Part shown: positions 1 to 8,346 of the stretch, piece after piece
How the letters are laid out: each line of letters opens with the position of its first letter
How positions within the stretch are numbered: the first letter of the stretch is position 1
Origin: Agrococcus casei LMG 22410
GTDB taxonomy: Bacteria; Actinomycetota; Actinomycetes; Actinomycetales; Microbacteriaceae
Direction: 5' to 3'
DNA: 64,000 nt
Assembly (NCBI RefSeq): GCF_900163565.1
Contig: NZ_FUHU01000041.1
Span: forward strand, 1-64,000
Notes under the pieces: model-generated
Seen by the model: only the letters and a program-made list of their open reading frames with translations
Database searches by the model: none
What the model was told of the DNA's origin: nothing
Program-made: the position numbers and the translations under genes

Positions 1-37
1 CAAGACCGACCCGAAAACCGGCGAGATCATGAGTTGA
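1..37 (+). pseudogene. Tail of an unidentified reading frame entering from the left edge
   Basis: From base 2 the frame reads KTDPKTGEIMS and stops at TGA (35-37). It is in a different frame from the transposase remnant that follows 17 bases later. It may be the last codons of another mobile-element gene or of an unrelated gene cut by the window. Nothing more can be said without upstream sequence. Confidence 0.3.
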
Positions 38-316
38 CAACTATAGGAGCATCAACGCGCTTGCTGAGACCGTGAACGGCTACTACAAGGCCGAGCTCGT
101 GCGCAGGCCAGCGAAATCGGGGCCGTGGAAAACGAATGATGATCTTGAACTCGCGACCCTCGGCTGGGTGCATTGGCACAACACGAAACGGCTCCATGGC
201 TACCTCGGTGATGTGCCGCCTGCAGAGTTTGAAGCGGCGTTCTATGCTGGAGTTGCCAGCGCCAAAGAACTGGTCGAAATCAAATGAGTTAAGTCTCTAA
301 GAAAACCAGGGCGCAT
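38..316 (+). mobile_element. Right end of a truncated IS3-like insertion sequence
   Basis: The transposase remnant is followed by a terminal sequence (about 288-316) containing AAGTCTCTAAGAAAACCAGG. This resembles the right terminal repeats of actinobacterial IS3 elements as I recall them. The left part is missing or replaced by the sequence before base 38, so the element is immobile. The exact outer boundary is uncertain by a few bases. Confidence 0.55.
54..287 (+). pseudogene. IS3-family transposase (OrfB integrase) C-terminal remnant
   Basis: The open frame resembles the C-terminal end of IS3-type OrfB transposases: NALAETVNGYYKAELV, then GPWKTNDDLELATLGWVHWHN, RLHGYLGDVPPAEFE. In the family the first block normally continues upstream as a GDSxDNALAE motif within the DDE catalytic core. 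Here the upstream frame is closed by TGA at 30-32 and the homology begins abruptly at about base 54. The catalytic aspartates are therefore absent and the product cannot be an active transposase. A GTG at 72 could start a 71-residue peptide, but this is more simply a remnant. Confidence 0.75.
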
Positions 317-318
317 CA

Positions 319-486
319 GAACTCCCTTTGGAGTTGAGCTTCGGCGGGGTTTGCCGAACTGCTTGTTTTGTGGGGGTTTCTGCCGAAGTGCTTGCAGATT
401 GCAAGCGTTTGGGCAGATCCAAGCGTTTCGGCAGACGGTGGGCCGGCAGGTCGGCGCGGGTGGCAACTGAACTCCAAAGGGAGTTC
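319..486. repeat. 168-bp MITE-like element with 17-bp perfect terminal inverted repeats
   Basis: The ends GAACTCCCTTTGGAGTT (319-335) and AACTCCAAAGGGAGTTC (470-486) are perfect inverted repeats. Inside lies an 84-bp palindromic core (352-435) made of forward and reversed GCCGAAGTGCTTG-like half-sites. A second copy of the core without the terminal repeats is at 24187-24270. No transposase is encoded. The element sits directly beside the IS3 end and fills most of the gap before the first gene. Confidence 0.7.
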
Positions 487-577
487 AGGCGGCGAGTTCG
501 CTGACGGCACGTGCCCGGATGCCCGTTTAAGCGGGTGTCTGGCCGAAGCCGCGCCGAAAGTTTGGGAGAATCAGAGG

Positions 578-1078
578 GTGTCTGAGTCAAATGAGCCCCG
601 CCAGCGGATGTCCACCGAGCACCAGCAGGTGCGCGTGCGAACATCGCCGCGCTACGGCGTCTTCATGGCACTCGGCGCGGTCGTCTTCGCGCTCGTCGCA
701 TGGGGCGTCAGCTCGACGGTCGAGCCCGGCCTGCAGGCCGACGGCACCCGCATCGACACCACGCCCGTCATCGGCCTCATGGTCGTCGTCGGCTTCGTCG
801 TCGGCGCAACCGTCGGCGCGCTGGTCGCGATCCTGCTCGACTTCATCGTCGGCCGCAAGACCCGCGAGGCCGAAGCCGAGCGCGTCACCGTGACCGAAGA
901 GTACGACGACGAGCTCGCTGCAGACGATGCCGATGCAGGCGACCGGGACCGCGCATCCGCCCCCGAAAACCTCGACGACCCCGCCGACCCGGCCGACCCC
1001 GCAGACCCCACAGACGCAGACCCCGCCCAGCACGACACTGGCGAACACCGCCCGGGCCAACACCGCTCGGGCCAATGA
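578..1078 (+). CDS. Small membrane protein with acidic C-terminal tail, unknown function
   Basis: This 166-residue protein has two hydrophobic helices (about residues 26-44 and 62-90), then a charged segment and a low-complexity acidic tail rich in DPAD repeats and ending His/Gln-rich. I chose the GTG at 578 because GGAGAA lies 8 bases upstream; the ATG at 608 is the alternative. The stop overlaps the start of the next gene in an ATGA, so the two are probably translationally coupled and their products may work together at the membrane. I do not recognise a family. Confidence 0.75.
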   Translation: MSESNEPRQRMSTEHQQVRVRTSPRYGVFMALGAVVFALVAWGVSSTVEPGLQADGTRIDTTPVIGLMVVVGFVVGATVGALVAILLDFIVGRKTREAEAERVTVTEEYDDELAADDADAGDRDRASAPENLDDPADPADPADPTDADPAQHDTGEHRPGQHRSGQ

Positions 1079-2205
1079 CCTTGCTGCCCGCGCTGTGGTC
1101 GCTGACGGCGACTGCGGCGTTGGGCGTGTTCGCGACGATCGGCCTGCTCGCTGACCAGCAGGCGCTGGCGATGCTGATGACGGCAATCCTGCTCGGATGC
1201 GCACTCGGCTCGCTGCGCTTCGCCCGCATCGTGCAGCTCGTGCTGGTGTCGCTGGTGCCGCCGTCGCTTGCGGTTCCGGCGGTGTTTGCGTGGGTTCCGG
1301 ATGCGGAGCTGCCGATCACGGCGAGTGTTGCGCTGGCAGCCGCCGCGGCGTTGGGTCTCGCGGCCGGTCGGCCGAACTTCGACCAGCGTGCACGGCAGCC
1401 CGCGCTCGCGGCCCTCGTGCGCGGGCTCTGCATAGCGGTCGCAGCTGTCGCGGTCGGTGTGCTCGCGTCGTTCAGCATGGCTGCCGCGCTCACGGTCGCT
1501 GCCGCTGCTGCGGTCGCGTGGGTCATCGTGTTCTCGACGTCCGCGCCGCCGAAGCGCATCCGCCGCGATGGCCTGCAGCCCACCGAGCTGCTGCAGACGG
1601 CGCTCGTCGCGGCCGGAACAGGCGGATGGGCGGTGCTGTCGCTCGTGATCGCCGACCAGGCGGGAATCACCGATGAGCTTGTCGAGACCGGCACTCCCGC
1701 GCTGCCGATCGCGGTTGCGGTTGCTGCGGCGGCTGTCGGTGCGGGGCTCGGGGCCGCGGCGGCGCTGGCACTGCTCCGCCAGGGAATCCGTCTGCTGCCC
1801 CAGTTGACCCTTGTCATTGCTCTCGTGGGCATGGCGCTCGTGATGATCGCTCGGCCCGGAGGCCTTGCGGCATTCGCAGCAGTCGGCGTGCTCGTGGCTG
1901 TGTTCGGCCTTGCGGCCGCTGTGACCATCGCCCGCACCCGCCCTGCTCCCGAGCCGGCGCCGGCCACGGAGCACACGCCATCCGACACCGCCGCCATTGC
2001 CCGTCGCCTCTTCGCAAGCGAGGCGGTGCTCGAACGCTTCGCGATTCCGGCAGTGCTGGCATCAGCCGCGCTCGGCGCACTCATCGGCGGACTGCTCGGG
2101 TCGATCGTCGAAGTGCGCGACGCACTGTTCGTCAGCCTCGCGGCAGTGGCCGCAGCTGCTGTGTGGATCGCGGTTCGCAGGCAGCTCGCCCGCGAAGTCA
2201 GCTGA
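1075..2205 (+). CDS. Polytopic membrane protein of unknown function
   Basis: This 376-residue, strongly Ala/Val/Leu-rich protein has roughly ten predicted membrane helices spread over the whole length. A hydrophilic stretch at about residues 300-325 (EPAPATEHTPSDT) precedes the last two helices. There are no transporter signatures I can name. It starts at an ATG overlapping the upstream stop (ATGA at 1075-1078) and ends overlapping the convergent purF by 8 bases. With the preceding gene it forms a two-gene membrane operon. The function is unknown. Confidence 0.75.
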   Translation: MTLLPALWSLTATAALGVFATIGLLADQQALAMLMTAILLGCALGSLRFARIVQLVLVSLVPPSLAVPAVFAWVPDAELPITASVALAAAAALGLAAGRPNFDQRARQPALAALVRGLCIAVAAVAVGVLASFSMAAALTVAAAAAVAWVIVFSTSAPPKRIRRDGLQPTELLQTALVAAGTGGWAVLSLVIADQAGITDELVETGTPALPIAVAVAAAAVGAGLGAAAALALLRQGIRLLPQLTLVIALVGMALVMIARPGGLAAFAAVGVLVAVFGLAAAVTIARTRPAPEPAPATEHTPSDTAAIARRLFASEAVLERFAIPAVLASAALGALIGGLLGSIVEVRDALFVSLAAVAAAAVWIAVRRQLAREVS

Positions 2206-3655
2206 GCTGCGAGCGCTCGACCCAGGCGAGGTACTCGCTCGAGACGTCGCCCGTGACGTATTCGCCAGTGAAGCAGCTGTCTTCGAGCTTCTTGATCGAC
2301 GACCCCTGGGTGATGGCCTTCGTCATGTCGTCGACTTCCTGGTAGACGAGGAAGTCGCTGCCTAGTGACGCATTGATCTCGGGAATCGTCTTGCCCGACG
2401 CGATCAGCTCGTGACGCGACGGCATGTTGATGCCGTAGACGTGCGGGTAGCGAACCGGGGGAGCAGCCGACGTGAACGTGACCGAGTTGGCGCCCACCTG
2501 GCGGGTCATGTCGACGATCTCGTGGCTCGTGGTGCCGCGCACGATCGAGTCATCGACAACCAGCACGTTCTTGCCCTCAAACTCGCTCGCAAGCGCGTTG
2601 AGCTTCTCGCGCACGCTCTTCTTGCGGTGCTCCTGGCCGGGCATGATGAACGTGCGGCCGACGTAGCGGTTCTTGTAGTAGCCCTCGCGGTACTCGATGC
2701 CGAGCTTGCGGGCGACCTCCATCGCGGCGGGGCGTGACGAGTCGGGGATCGGCATGACGACGTCGATCGCACCCGACGGCGTGTACTTCTCGATCGTGTC
2801 GGCCAGGCGCTCGCCGAGGCGCAGACGCGACTCGTAGACGTTGATGCCGTTCATGATCGAGTCGGGTCGGGCGAGGTAGACGTACTCGAACGAGCACGGA
2901 ACCAGCTGCGACGACGGATGCGTCTGCTTGCTCTGCAGCTCTCCGTCGAGACCGATCAGGATCGCCTCGCCCGGATCGACGTCGCGCACTAGCTCGTAGC
3001 CGCTCGCGGTCAGGGCGACCGACTCGCTCGCCACCATCCACTCGGTGCGGCCCTTGCCGCCTTCGCGGCGGCCGAGCACGAGGGGTCGGATGCCGTACGG
3101 GTCGCGGAACGCCAGCAGGCCATAGCCCGAGATCAGCGCGATGACGGCGTACGATCCGCGGATGCGGTCGTGCGTCCTCGAGACCGCCGTGAAGACCTGC
3201 TCGGCATCGAGGCCGGCTGGACCGACCAGCTGCTGCAGCTCGCTTCCGAGCACGTTCAGCATCATCTCGGTGTCGCTGCCCGTGTTGGTGTGGCGCATGT
3301 CCTGCGTCGCAAGCTCGCGCTCGAGGTCGCGCGTGTTCGTGAGGTTGCCGTTGTGCACGAGCACGATGCCGTACGGGGCGTTCACGTAGAAGGGCTGAGC
3401 CTCGAGCTCGTTCTTGGCTTCGCCGCTGGTGGCGTAGCGCACGTGCCCGAGGCCGACGCGGCCCACGAGCGCGCGCATGTCGCGGGTGCGGAAGGCCTCC
3501 TTGACCATGCCCTTGCCCTTGCGCACATGGATGTGCGAACCGTCGAGGGTCGCGATGCCCGTCGAATCCTGGCCGCGGTGCTGCAGGAGCCCCAGCGCGT
3601 CGTAGACCTGCTGGTTGACGCTCGAAGTCGAGGCGATGCCGACGATGCCGCACAC
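2198..3655 (-). CDS. purF: Amidophosphoribosyltransferase
   Basis: PurF makes 5-phosphoribosylamine from PRPP and glutamine, the first step of de novo purine synthesis. The N-terminus reads VCGIVGIAS, placing the glutaminase nucleophile Cys directly after the initiator. The C-terminal phosphoribosyltransferase domain carries the PRPP loop VLVVDDSIVRGTTS. I prefer the GTG at 3655 because GGAGG stands 8 bases before it and it gives mature Cys1. A start at ATG 3670 would add a five-residue propeptide after Met, which some PurF proteins do carry. About 485 residues is normal. It is transcribed alone here; purM lies 3 kb away on the other strand. Confidence 0.95.
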   Translation of the reverse strand: MCGIVGIASTSSVNQQVYDALGLLQHRGQDSTGIATLDGSHIHVRKGKGMVKEAFRTRDMRALVGRVGLGHVRYATSGEAKNELEAQPFYVNAPYGIVLVHNGNLTNTRDLERELATQDMRHTNTGSDTEMMLNVLGSELQQLVGPAGLDAEQVFTAVSRTHDRIRGSYAVIALISGYGLLAFRDPYGIRPLVLGRREGGKGRTEWMVASESVALTASGYELVRDVDPGEAILIGLDGELQSKQTHPSSQLVPCSFEYVYLARPDSIMNGINVYESRLRLGERLADTIEKYTPSGAIDVVMPIPDSSRPAAMEVARKLGIEYREGYYKNRYVGRTFIMPGQEHRKKSVREKLNALASEFEGKNVLVVDDSIVRGTTSHEIVDMTRQVGANSVTFTSAAPPVRYPHVYGINMPSRHELIASGKTIPEINASLGSDFLVYQEVDDMTKAITQGSSIKKLEDSCFTGEYVTGDVSSEYLAWVERSQLS

Positions 3656-3670
3656 GGAATAGTCCTCCAT

Positions 3671-3833
3671 TGGCTGAGAAGCGAGGTACCCGCCAAGCCT
3701 AGTCGCTTCTGTGGGCTGTGCTTTGTGGTTGCTGGTTGTGGTGGTGTTGCTTTTCTCGGTCGATCAGCGGTTCGGCGTCAAATAGTGACGTGGAACGCCT
3801 GAGCGACCGAGAAAAACAGCACAGGCGTACCCT
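3671..3833. other. Intergenic region purF / VOC with hairpin repeat and -10 box
   Basis: The region holds copy 1 of the TTTCTCGGTCG hairpin family (3753-3815) and a -10-like TACCCT (3828-3833). The -10 is placed six bases before the ATG at 3840, as expected for a leaderless transcript. I see no gene in it. Confidence 0.6.
3753..3815. repeat. Hairpin repeat family, copy 1
   Basis: The outer arms TTTTCTCGGTCG and CGACCGAGAAAA are perfect inverted repeats. Inside, GGCGTCA and TGACGT can pair further. It is the same family as the copies at 46868-46934, 48021-48087 and 58320-58385, with conserved outer arms and diverged loops. Confidence 0.8.
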
Positions 3834-3839
3834 TGACCC

Positions 3840-4277
3840 ATGGCAAAGGTGCTGCAGATCACGTTCGACTGTGCCGACCCGCTGGGGCTCGGCGAATTCT
3901 GGTGCGAGGTGCTGGGCTATGTGCGCGAGAGCCCGCCCGAAGCCGAGACGTGGGAGGAGCAGCTGCGGCTTTGGAAGGTGCCCGAGAGCGAGTGGAACTC
4001 GCGCAACGCCATCATCGACCCCGAGGGCGCCAGCCCGCGGATCTACTTTCAGCGGGTGCCGGAAGGCAAGAGCGCCAAGAACCGGCTGCACCTCGACATC
4101 AGACAGGCGCCGGGCCTGACTGGCGAGGAGCGCATGGCGGCGTTCGAGCAGCGGGCCGCCGAGCTGGTGGCGATGGGCGCTGAGCGGGTGCAGCGGCTTG
4201 ACGACAACCCGGCGACGGGTGATCTCGGCATCATCGTGATGCGCGACCCCGAGGGCAACGAGTTCTGCCTCGACTGA
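3840..4277 (+). CDS. VOC (glyoxalase-like) family protein
   Basis: This 145-residue single-chain VOC protein of the glyoxalase-like type contains CADPLGLGEFWCEVLGY near the N-terminus, RIYFQRVPEGK mid-protein, LHLDI and a C-terminal IIVMRDPEGNEFCLD. The last is the usual final beta strand with the metal or substrate-facing Glu. The family includes bleomycin-type resistance proteins, dioxygenases and isomerases, so the substrate cannot be assigned. The start has no Shine-Dalgarno; TACCCT ends six bases before the ATG, so it is probably leaderless. Confidence 0.85.
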   Translation: MAKVLQITFDCADPLGLGEFWCEVLGYVRESPPEAETWEEQLRLWKVPESEWNSRNAIIDPEGASPRIYFQRVPEGKSAKNRLHLDIRQAPGLTGEERMAAFEQRAAELVAMGAERVQRLDDNPATGDLGIIVMRDPEGNEFCLD

Positions 4278-4356
4278 TCGCCATTTTTCAGCCCCCAGCG
4301 AGGGTTCGGCTGCAATATGCAGATGGAGTCACTCTGGGGTCCGAAAACGGCGCGCC

Positions 4357-5535
4357 CTACGCAGCAACCGCCTCGCGAGCCGCCACGAACGCAGCCACAG
4401 CGCGGTCGACATCAGCATCCGAGTGCGCAGCCGACAGCTGCACACGGATGCGCGCCTCACCCTTCGGCACCACCGGAAACGAGAACGCCGTCACATAGAC
4501 GCCCTCGGCCAGCATCGCGGCCGCCACATCGGCGGCAACCCGCGCCTCGCCGAACATCACCGCGATGATCGGGTGCTCGCCCGGCAGCAGCTCGAACCCG
4601 GCCGCAGTCATGCCCTCGCGAAAGCGAGCAGCGTTGCGCTCGAGCTGCGAGCGCAGCGACTCCGCGCCTTCAACCAGGTCGAGCGCAGCGAGCGAGCCCG
4701 CCACGACCGAAGGCGCCAGCGCATTCGAGAACAGGTAGGGGCGCGAGCGCTGACGCAACAGGTCGACGATCTCCTGGTGGGCTGCGATGTAGCCGCCCGA
4801 GGCCCCGCCGAGCGCCTTGCCCAGAGTGCCCGAGATGATGTCGATGCGATCCTGCACGCCGAAGCGCTCAGGCGTGCCCGCGCCGGTCGCACCCACGAAG
4901 CCGACGGCGTGAGAGTCGTCGACCATCACCATCGCGTCGTACTTGTCGGCCAGGTCGCAGATCTCGTCGAGCGGCGCATAGTAGCCGTCCATCGAGAAGA
5001 CGCCGTCGGTCACGATCAGTCGGCGCCGCGCCCCGGATGCCTCCTGCAGCCTCGCCTCGAGCTCCGCCATGTCGCGGTTCGCGTAGCGGTAGCGCGCAGC
5101 CTTCGAGAGCCTGATGCCGTCGATGATCGAGGCGTGGTTCAGGGCGTCTGAGATCACGGCGTCGTCGCGGCCCAGCAGCGTCTCGAAGAGCCCGCCGTTG
5201 GCGTCGAAGCACGACGAGTACAGAATCGAGGCCTGCTGCCCCAAGAACGACGCCAGTCGCGACTCGAGCTCGAGGTGCTGATCCTGCGTGCCGCAGATGA
5301 ACCGCACCGAGGCCATGCCGAAGCCCCAGTCGTCGAGTGCGTCGCGGGCGGCGGCAACGACGTCGTCGTGGTCGGCCAGCCCGAGGTAGTTGTTGGCGCA
5401 GAAGTTCAGCACCTCCGTGCCCGCGGTGAGCACGTTCGCGCCCTGCGGCCCGGCCAGCGGCCGCTCGTGCTTGGTGAGTCCGTCGGCCTCGATCTGGCCG
5501 AGCTCATCGGCCAGGGATTCCCGAATGCTGTACAC
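4357..5535 (-). CDS. kbl: Glycine C-acetyltransferase (2-amino-3-ketobutyrate CoA ligase)
   Basis: Kbl is a PLP enzyme that cleaves 2-amino-3-oxobutyrate with CoA to glycine and acetyl-CoA, the second step of threonine degradation. The 392-residue sequence has the alpha-oxoamine synthase layout: [13 protein letters not shown] near residue 50, [14 protein letters not shown] (PLP-binding Asp and His) and [10 protein letters not shown] with the Schiff-base Lys. It starts at GTG with AGGAG upstream. It lies nine bases after the tdh stop on the same strand, forming a tdh-kbl operon. Confidence 0.95.
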   Translation of the reverse strand: MYSIRESLADELGQIEADGLTKHERPLAGPQGANVLTAGTEVLNFCANNYLGLADHDDVVAAARDALDDWGFGMASVRFICGTQDQHLELESRLASFLGQQASILYSSCFDANGGLFETLLGRDDAVISDALNHASIIDGIRLSKAARYRYANRDMAELEARLQEASGARRRLIVTDGVFSMDGYYAPLDEICDLADKYDAMVMVDDSHAVGFVGATGAGTPERFGVQDRIDIISGTLGKALGGASGGYIAAHQEIVDLLRQRSRPYLFSNALAPSVVAGSLAALDLVEGAESLRSQLERNAARFREGMTAAGFELLPGEHPIIAVMFGEARVAADVAAAMLAEGVYVTAFSFPVVPKGEARIRVQLSAAHSDADVDRAVAAFVAAREAVAA

Positions 5536-5544
5536 AGTGTGCTC

Positions 5545-6588
5545 CTATCGTGCGAATCGCAGAATGACCTTCGACGCGGCGCCGCTCGACGCAGTGTCGA
5601 ACGCCTCCTGCCAGTCGTCGAAGTCGAATCGGTGGCTGATCACGGGCGTCACGTCGAGTCCCGAAGCGATCAGCTGGGTCATGGCGTACCAGGTCTCGAA
5701 CATCTCGCGGCCGTAGATGCCCTGAATCGTCAGCATGCGGCCGACGACGAGCCCCCAGTCGATCGAGATCTCGCTGGCCGGCAGGCCGAGCAGCGCGATG
5801 CGTCCGCCCGCGTTCATGTTGCGCACGAGCTCAGGCAGCGCGGTGGGCGAGCCTGACATCTCGAGCGCCACGTCGAACCCCTCGCGCATCGCGAACTCGC
5901 TCTGCACATCCCGAATGCTCGTCTCGCGCGGGTTCACAGCGGTGAAGCCCATGGAGCGCGCCAGTTCGAGGCGCGGCTCGGCGATGTCAGTGAGCAGGAT
6001 GTGGCGGGCACCGACCATGCGCACGACTGCGGCGGCCATCAGCCCGATGGGACCTGCACCCGTGATCACGACGTCTTCTCCCACGAGCGGAAACTTGAGT
6101 GCCGTGTGCACGGCATTGCCCAGCGGGTCGTAGATGCCGAACACGTCGAGCTCGTCGTCGGTGGTGTTCGAGAGCGACTTGCCCTGGTGCACCCACACGT
6201 TCTCTGCCGGCACGACGACGTGCTCCGCGAATCCGCCGTCTTGCCCCACGCCGAGATTCGACGTCTGAATGCACAGGTGGCGGCGGCCGGCGCGGCAGTT
6301 GCGGCACTGACCGCAGACGATGTGGCCCTCTGCGCTCATGAGGTTGTCGACTTCGAGACCTTTCACGCCCTCGCCGAGCTCGACGATCTCGCCGGTGAAC
6401 TCGTGGCCGACGGTGATGCCGGGCTTGACGTTGGCGGCAGCCCACGAATCCCACTTGTGGATGTGCAGGTCAGTGCCGCAGATGCCAGCGCGCAGTACGC
6501 GCACCTTCACGTGGCCGGGCGGCGGTGCCGGCTCTGCGATCTCATCGACGAACAGGCCTGCTGTTCCGTCGGTGCGGAGTGCTTTCAC
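5545..6588 (-). CDS. tdh: L-threonine 3-dehydrogenase
   Basis: Tdh is a zinc-dependent medium-chain dehydrogenase that oxidises L-threonine to 2-amino-3-oxobutyrate with NAD, feeding Kbl downstream. Visible motifs are GICGTDLHIHKWD (catalytic zinc Cys), GHEFTGEIVELGEG, the structural-zinc cysteines CGQCRNCRAGRRHLC, and GAGPIGLMAAAV for the cofactor. I start it at GTG 6588, after a GGGAG sequence, giving 347 residues, the family length. A longer open frame continues upstream but its composition is not protein-like. Confidence 0.95.
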   Translation of the reverse strand: MKALRTDGTAGLFVDEIAEPAPPPGHVKVRVLRAGICGTDLHIHKWDSWAAANVKPGITVGHEFTGEIVELGEGVKGLEVDNLMSAEGHIVCGQCRNCRAGRRHLCIQTSNLGVGQDGGFAEHVVVPAENVWVHQGKSLSNTTDDELDVFGIYDPLGNAVHTALKFPLVGEDVVITGAGPIGLMAAAVVRMVGARHILLTDIAEPRLELARSMGFTAVNPRETSIRDVQSEFAMREGFDVALEMSGSPTALPELVRNMNAGGRIALLGLPASEISIDWGLVVGRMLTIQGIYGREMFETWYAMTQLIASGLDVTPVISHRFDFDDWQEAFDTASSGAASKVILRFAR

Positions 6589-6777
6589 GGGTCTCCCATG
6601 GGTCTCGGGGCGCCGGCCGCTCGCTTGTGGCGGTTGCGTCGGCTGCGGTGTGACTGCTTCGAGGCATCGGCGCCTCGTCGGATCCGTGCCCAGCCGGTGC
6701 GGCGTCGCACGGGATTCCTGAGCCATCCTACCGAGCGACGGCGGTGCGTTACGAGGATTCCCGAACCCGCATCGGGG

Positions 6778-6783
6778 TACCCT
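6778..6783 (+). promoter_or_regulatory. -10 box TACCCT of a leaderless purM transcript
   Basis: TACCCT ends seven bases before the purM ATG at 6791 and there is no Shine-Dalgarno, so transcription would begin at about the start codon. No convincing -35 is seen. Confidence 0.45.
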
Positions 6784-6790
6784 ATTGACC

Positions 6791-7876
6791 ATGACGAACC
6801 CCTATGCCGCATCCGGTGTCGACACAGAGGCAGGCGACCGCGCGGTCGAGCTGATGAAGGCCGCGGTCGCCAAGACGCACACGGCCGGAGTGGTCGGCGG
6901 ATTCGGCGGATTCGCGGGTCTGTTCGATCTGTCGGCTGCGGGCAGGTTCCGTCGTCCGCTGCTGGCCACATCAACCGACGGCGTGGGCACCAAGATCGCG
7001 CTGGCGCAGGCGATCGACAAGCACGACACGATCGGGCAAGACCTGGTCGGCATGGTCGTCGACGACATCGTGGTCGTGGGCGCGAAGCCGCTGTTCATGA
7101 CCGACTACATCGCGTGCGGCCGGGTTGTTCCCGAGCGCATCGCAGACATCGTGCGCGGCATCGCCGAGGCATGCTCGGCCACCGGCACGTCGCTGGTGGG
7201 CGGCGAGACCGCTGAGCACCCGGGCGTCATGGCCGAGCACGAATACGACGTGGCAGGCGCCGCGGTCGGCATCGTCGAGCACGACGAGCAGCTCGGCCCG
7301 GATCGCGTCGAGATCGGTGACGTCGTCATCGCGATGGCATCGAGCGGCCTGCACTCGAACGGCTTCTCGCTCGTGCGCCACGTGCTCTCGGAGCGCGACA
7401 TCGCACTCGACGCGCACGTCGAAGAGCTCGGGGGAGTGGCGGCCGAAGTGCTGCTCGAGCCCACGCGCCTCTACACGCAGCCGCTCGTCGAGATGCTCGA
7501 GGCGGGCCTCGGCATCCACGCGCTCTCGCACGTGACGGGCGGCGGCATCGCCGCGAACCTCGCTCGCGTGCTGCCCAAGGGCGCCTCGGTCGAGATCGAG
7601 CGCTCGTGGAGAATTCCCGAGGTCTTCGGTGCGCTCGCGCACATCGGTGGCTTCGGGATCGACCAGACTGAAGGCACTTGGAACCTCGGCATCGGCATGT
7701 TCGCCGTCGTTGACGCAGCTGATGCAGAAGCAGTGATCACTGCCTCGCACGCGGCCGGCATCAACGCCTGGGCAGCAGGACGCGTTGAGTTCGGAGCCTC
7801 CCTCAGCGAGGATTACATTCAGGGCGCCAAAGGTGTAAACGGCGGCGCTGTAAGACTGCACGGCAATTGGAGTTAA
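6791..7876 (+). CDS. purM: Phosphoribosylformylglycinamidine cyclo-ligase (AIR synthetase)
   Basis: PurM closes FGAM to AIR with ATP in purine synthesis. The 361-residue protein has the PurM hallmarks: TSTDGVGTKIALAQ, GQDLVGMVVDDIVVVGAKPLFMTDYIA, GGETAEHPGVM, SSGLHSNGFSLVRHV and HVTGGGIAANLARVLP. The ATG at 6791 is preferred over the TTG at 6785, because a -10 box sits seven bases upstream and would overlap the TTG. The gene for the small membrane protein follows after one base. Confidence 0.96.
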   Translation: MTNPYAASGVDTEAGDRAVELMKAAVAKTHTAGVVGGFGGFAGLFDLSAAGRFRRPLLATSTDGVGTKIALAQAIDKHDTIGQDLVGMVVDDIVVVGAKPLFMTDYIACGRVVPERIADIVRGIAEACSATGTSLVGGETAEHPGVMAEHEYDVAGAAVGIVEHDEQLGPDRVEIGDVVIAMASSGLHSNGFSLVRHVLSERDIALDAHVEELGGVAAEVLLEPTRLYTQPLVEMLEAGLGIHALSHVTGGGIAANLARVLPKGASVEIERSWRIPEVFGALAHIGGFGIDQTEGTWNLGIGMFAVVDAADAEAVITASHAAGINAWAAGRVEFGASLSEDYIQGAKGVNGGAVRLHGNWS

Positions 7877-7877
7877 C

Positions 7878-8255
7878 ATGAGCAACTACGACCCTAACCA
7901 GGGCTACGACCAGAACCAGGGCGTTCAGAACCCTTACGGCGGCGGCAACGCGCCCGCCGGCTACGACCCCAATGCGGGCAAGAGCGACAAGCGCACCTTC
8001 GGCCTGTGGTCGCTGTGGCTCGGCATCGCCGGCATGATCATCCCCGTCGTCCTGCCCTCGCTGGCAGCGCTGGTGCTCGGCATCGTCTCGCTCGTCAAGG
8101 AGCCCAAGGCCAAGACGCTCGGCATCTGGGGCACGGTGCTCGGTGCACTGGGCCTGATCTGGAGCCTGATCTTCCTGACGGTGGTCATTCCGCTCATCCT
8201 GATTCTCGCGTTCGTCCCAGCAGTCGTCGAGTACGGCACCTACACGTCATACTAG
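7878..8255 (+). CDS. DUF4190-type small membrane protein
   Basis: This 125-residue protein has a polar N-terminus rich in Asn, Gln, Gly and Tyr (NYDPNQGYDQNQG) followed by two membrane helices (about residues 42-72 and 82-118) separated by KEPKAKTLG. That layout is typical of DUF4190 proteins of actinobacteria, whose function is not established. Its ATG begins two bases after the purM stop codon, and GGAG overlaps the purM end, so it is co-translated with purM. A strong hairpin terminator follows at 8281-8323. Confidence 0.8.
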   Translation: MSNYDPNQGYDQNQGVQNPYGGGNAPAGYDPNAGKSDKRTFGLWSLWLGIAGMIIPVVLPSLAALVLGIVSLVKEPKAKTLGIWGTVLGALGLIWSLIFLTVVIPLILILAFVPAVVEYGTYTSY

Positions 8256-8280
8256 GCAGCAGTTCGCCCAAAATCGGGCC

Positions 8281-8323
8281 AGAGCGCTCCGCCATGTGGA
8301 TTATCCACTCGGCGGGGCGCTCT
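8281..8323. terminator. Bidirectional hairpin between convergent genes
   Basis: AGAGCGCTCCGCC pairs with GGCGGGGCGCTCT, and the loop contains a second stem GTGGAT/ATCCAC. It lies between the DUF4190 gene and sdaA, which converge, and can serve both strands. No long T-run follows. Confidence 0.65.
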
Positions 8324-8346
8324 GCCGTGGATTTGAGCGGAGTCGC

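Noticed and set aside
652..1974. Long open frame on the minus strand (440 codons) opposite two membrane-protein genes
   Set aside because: It is Arg/Ser/His-rich, with no domain pattern, and is explained by the third-position GC of the opposite strand.
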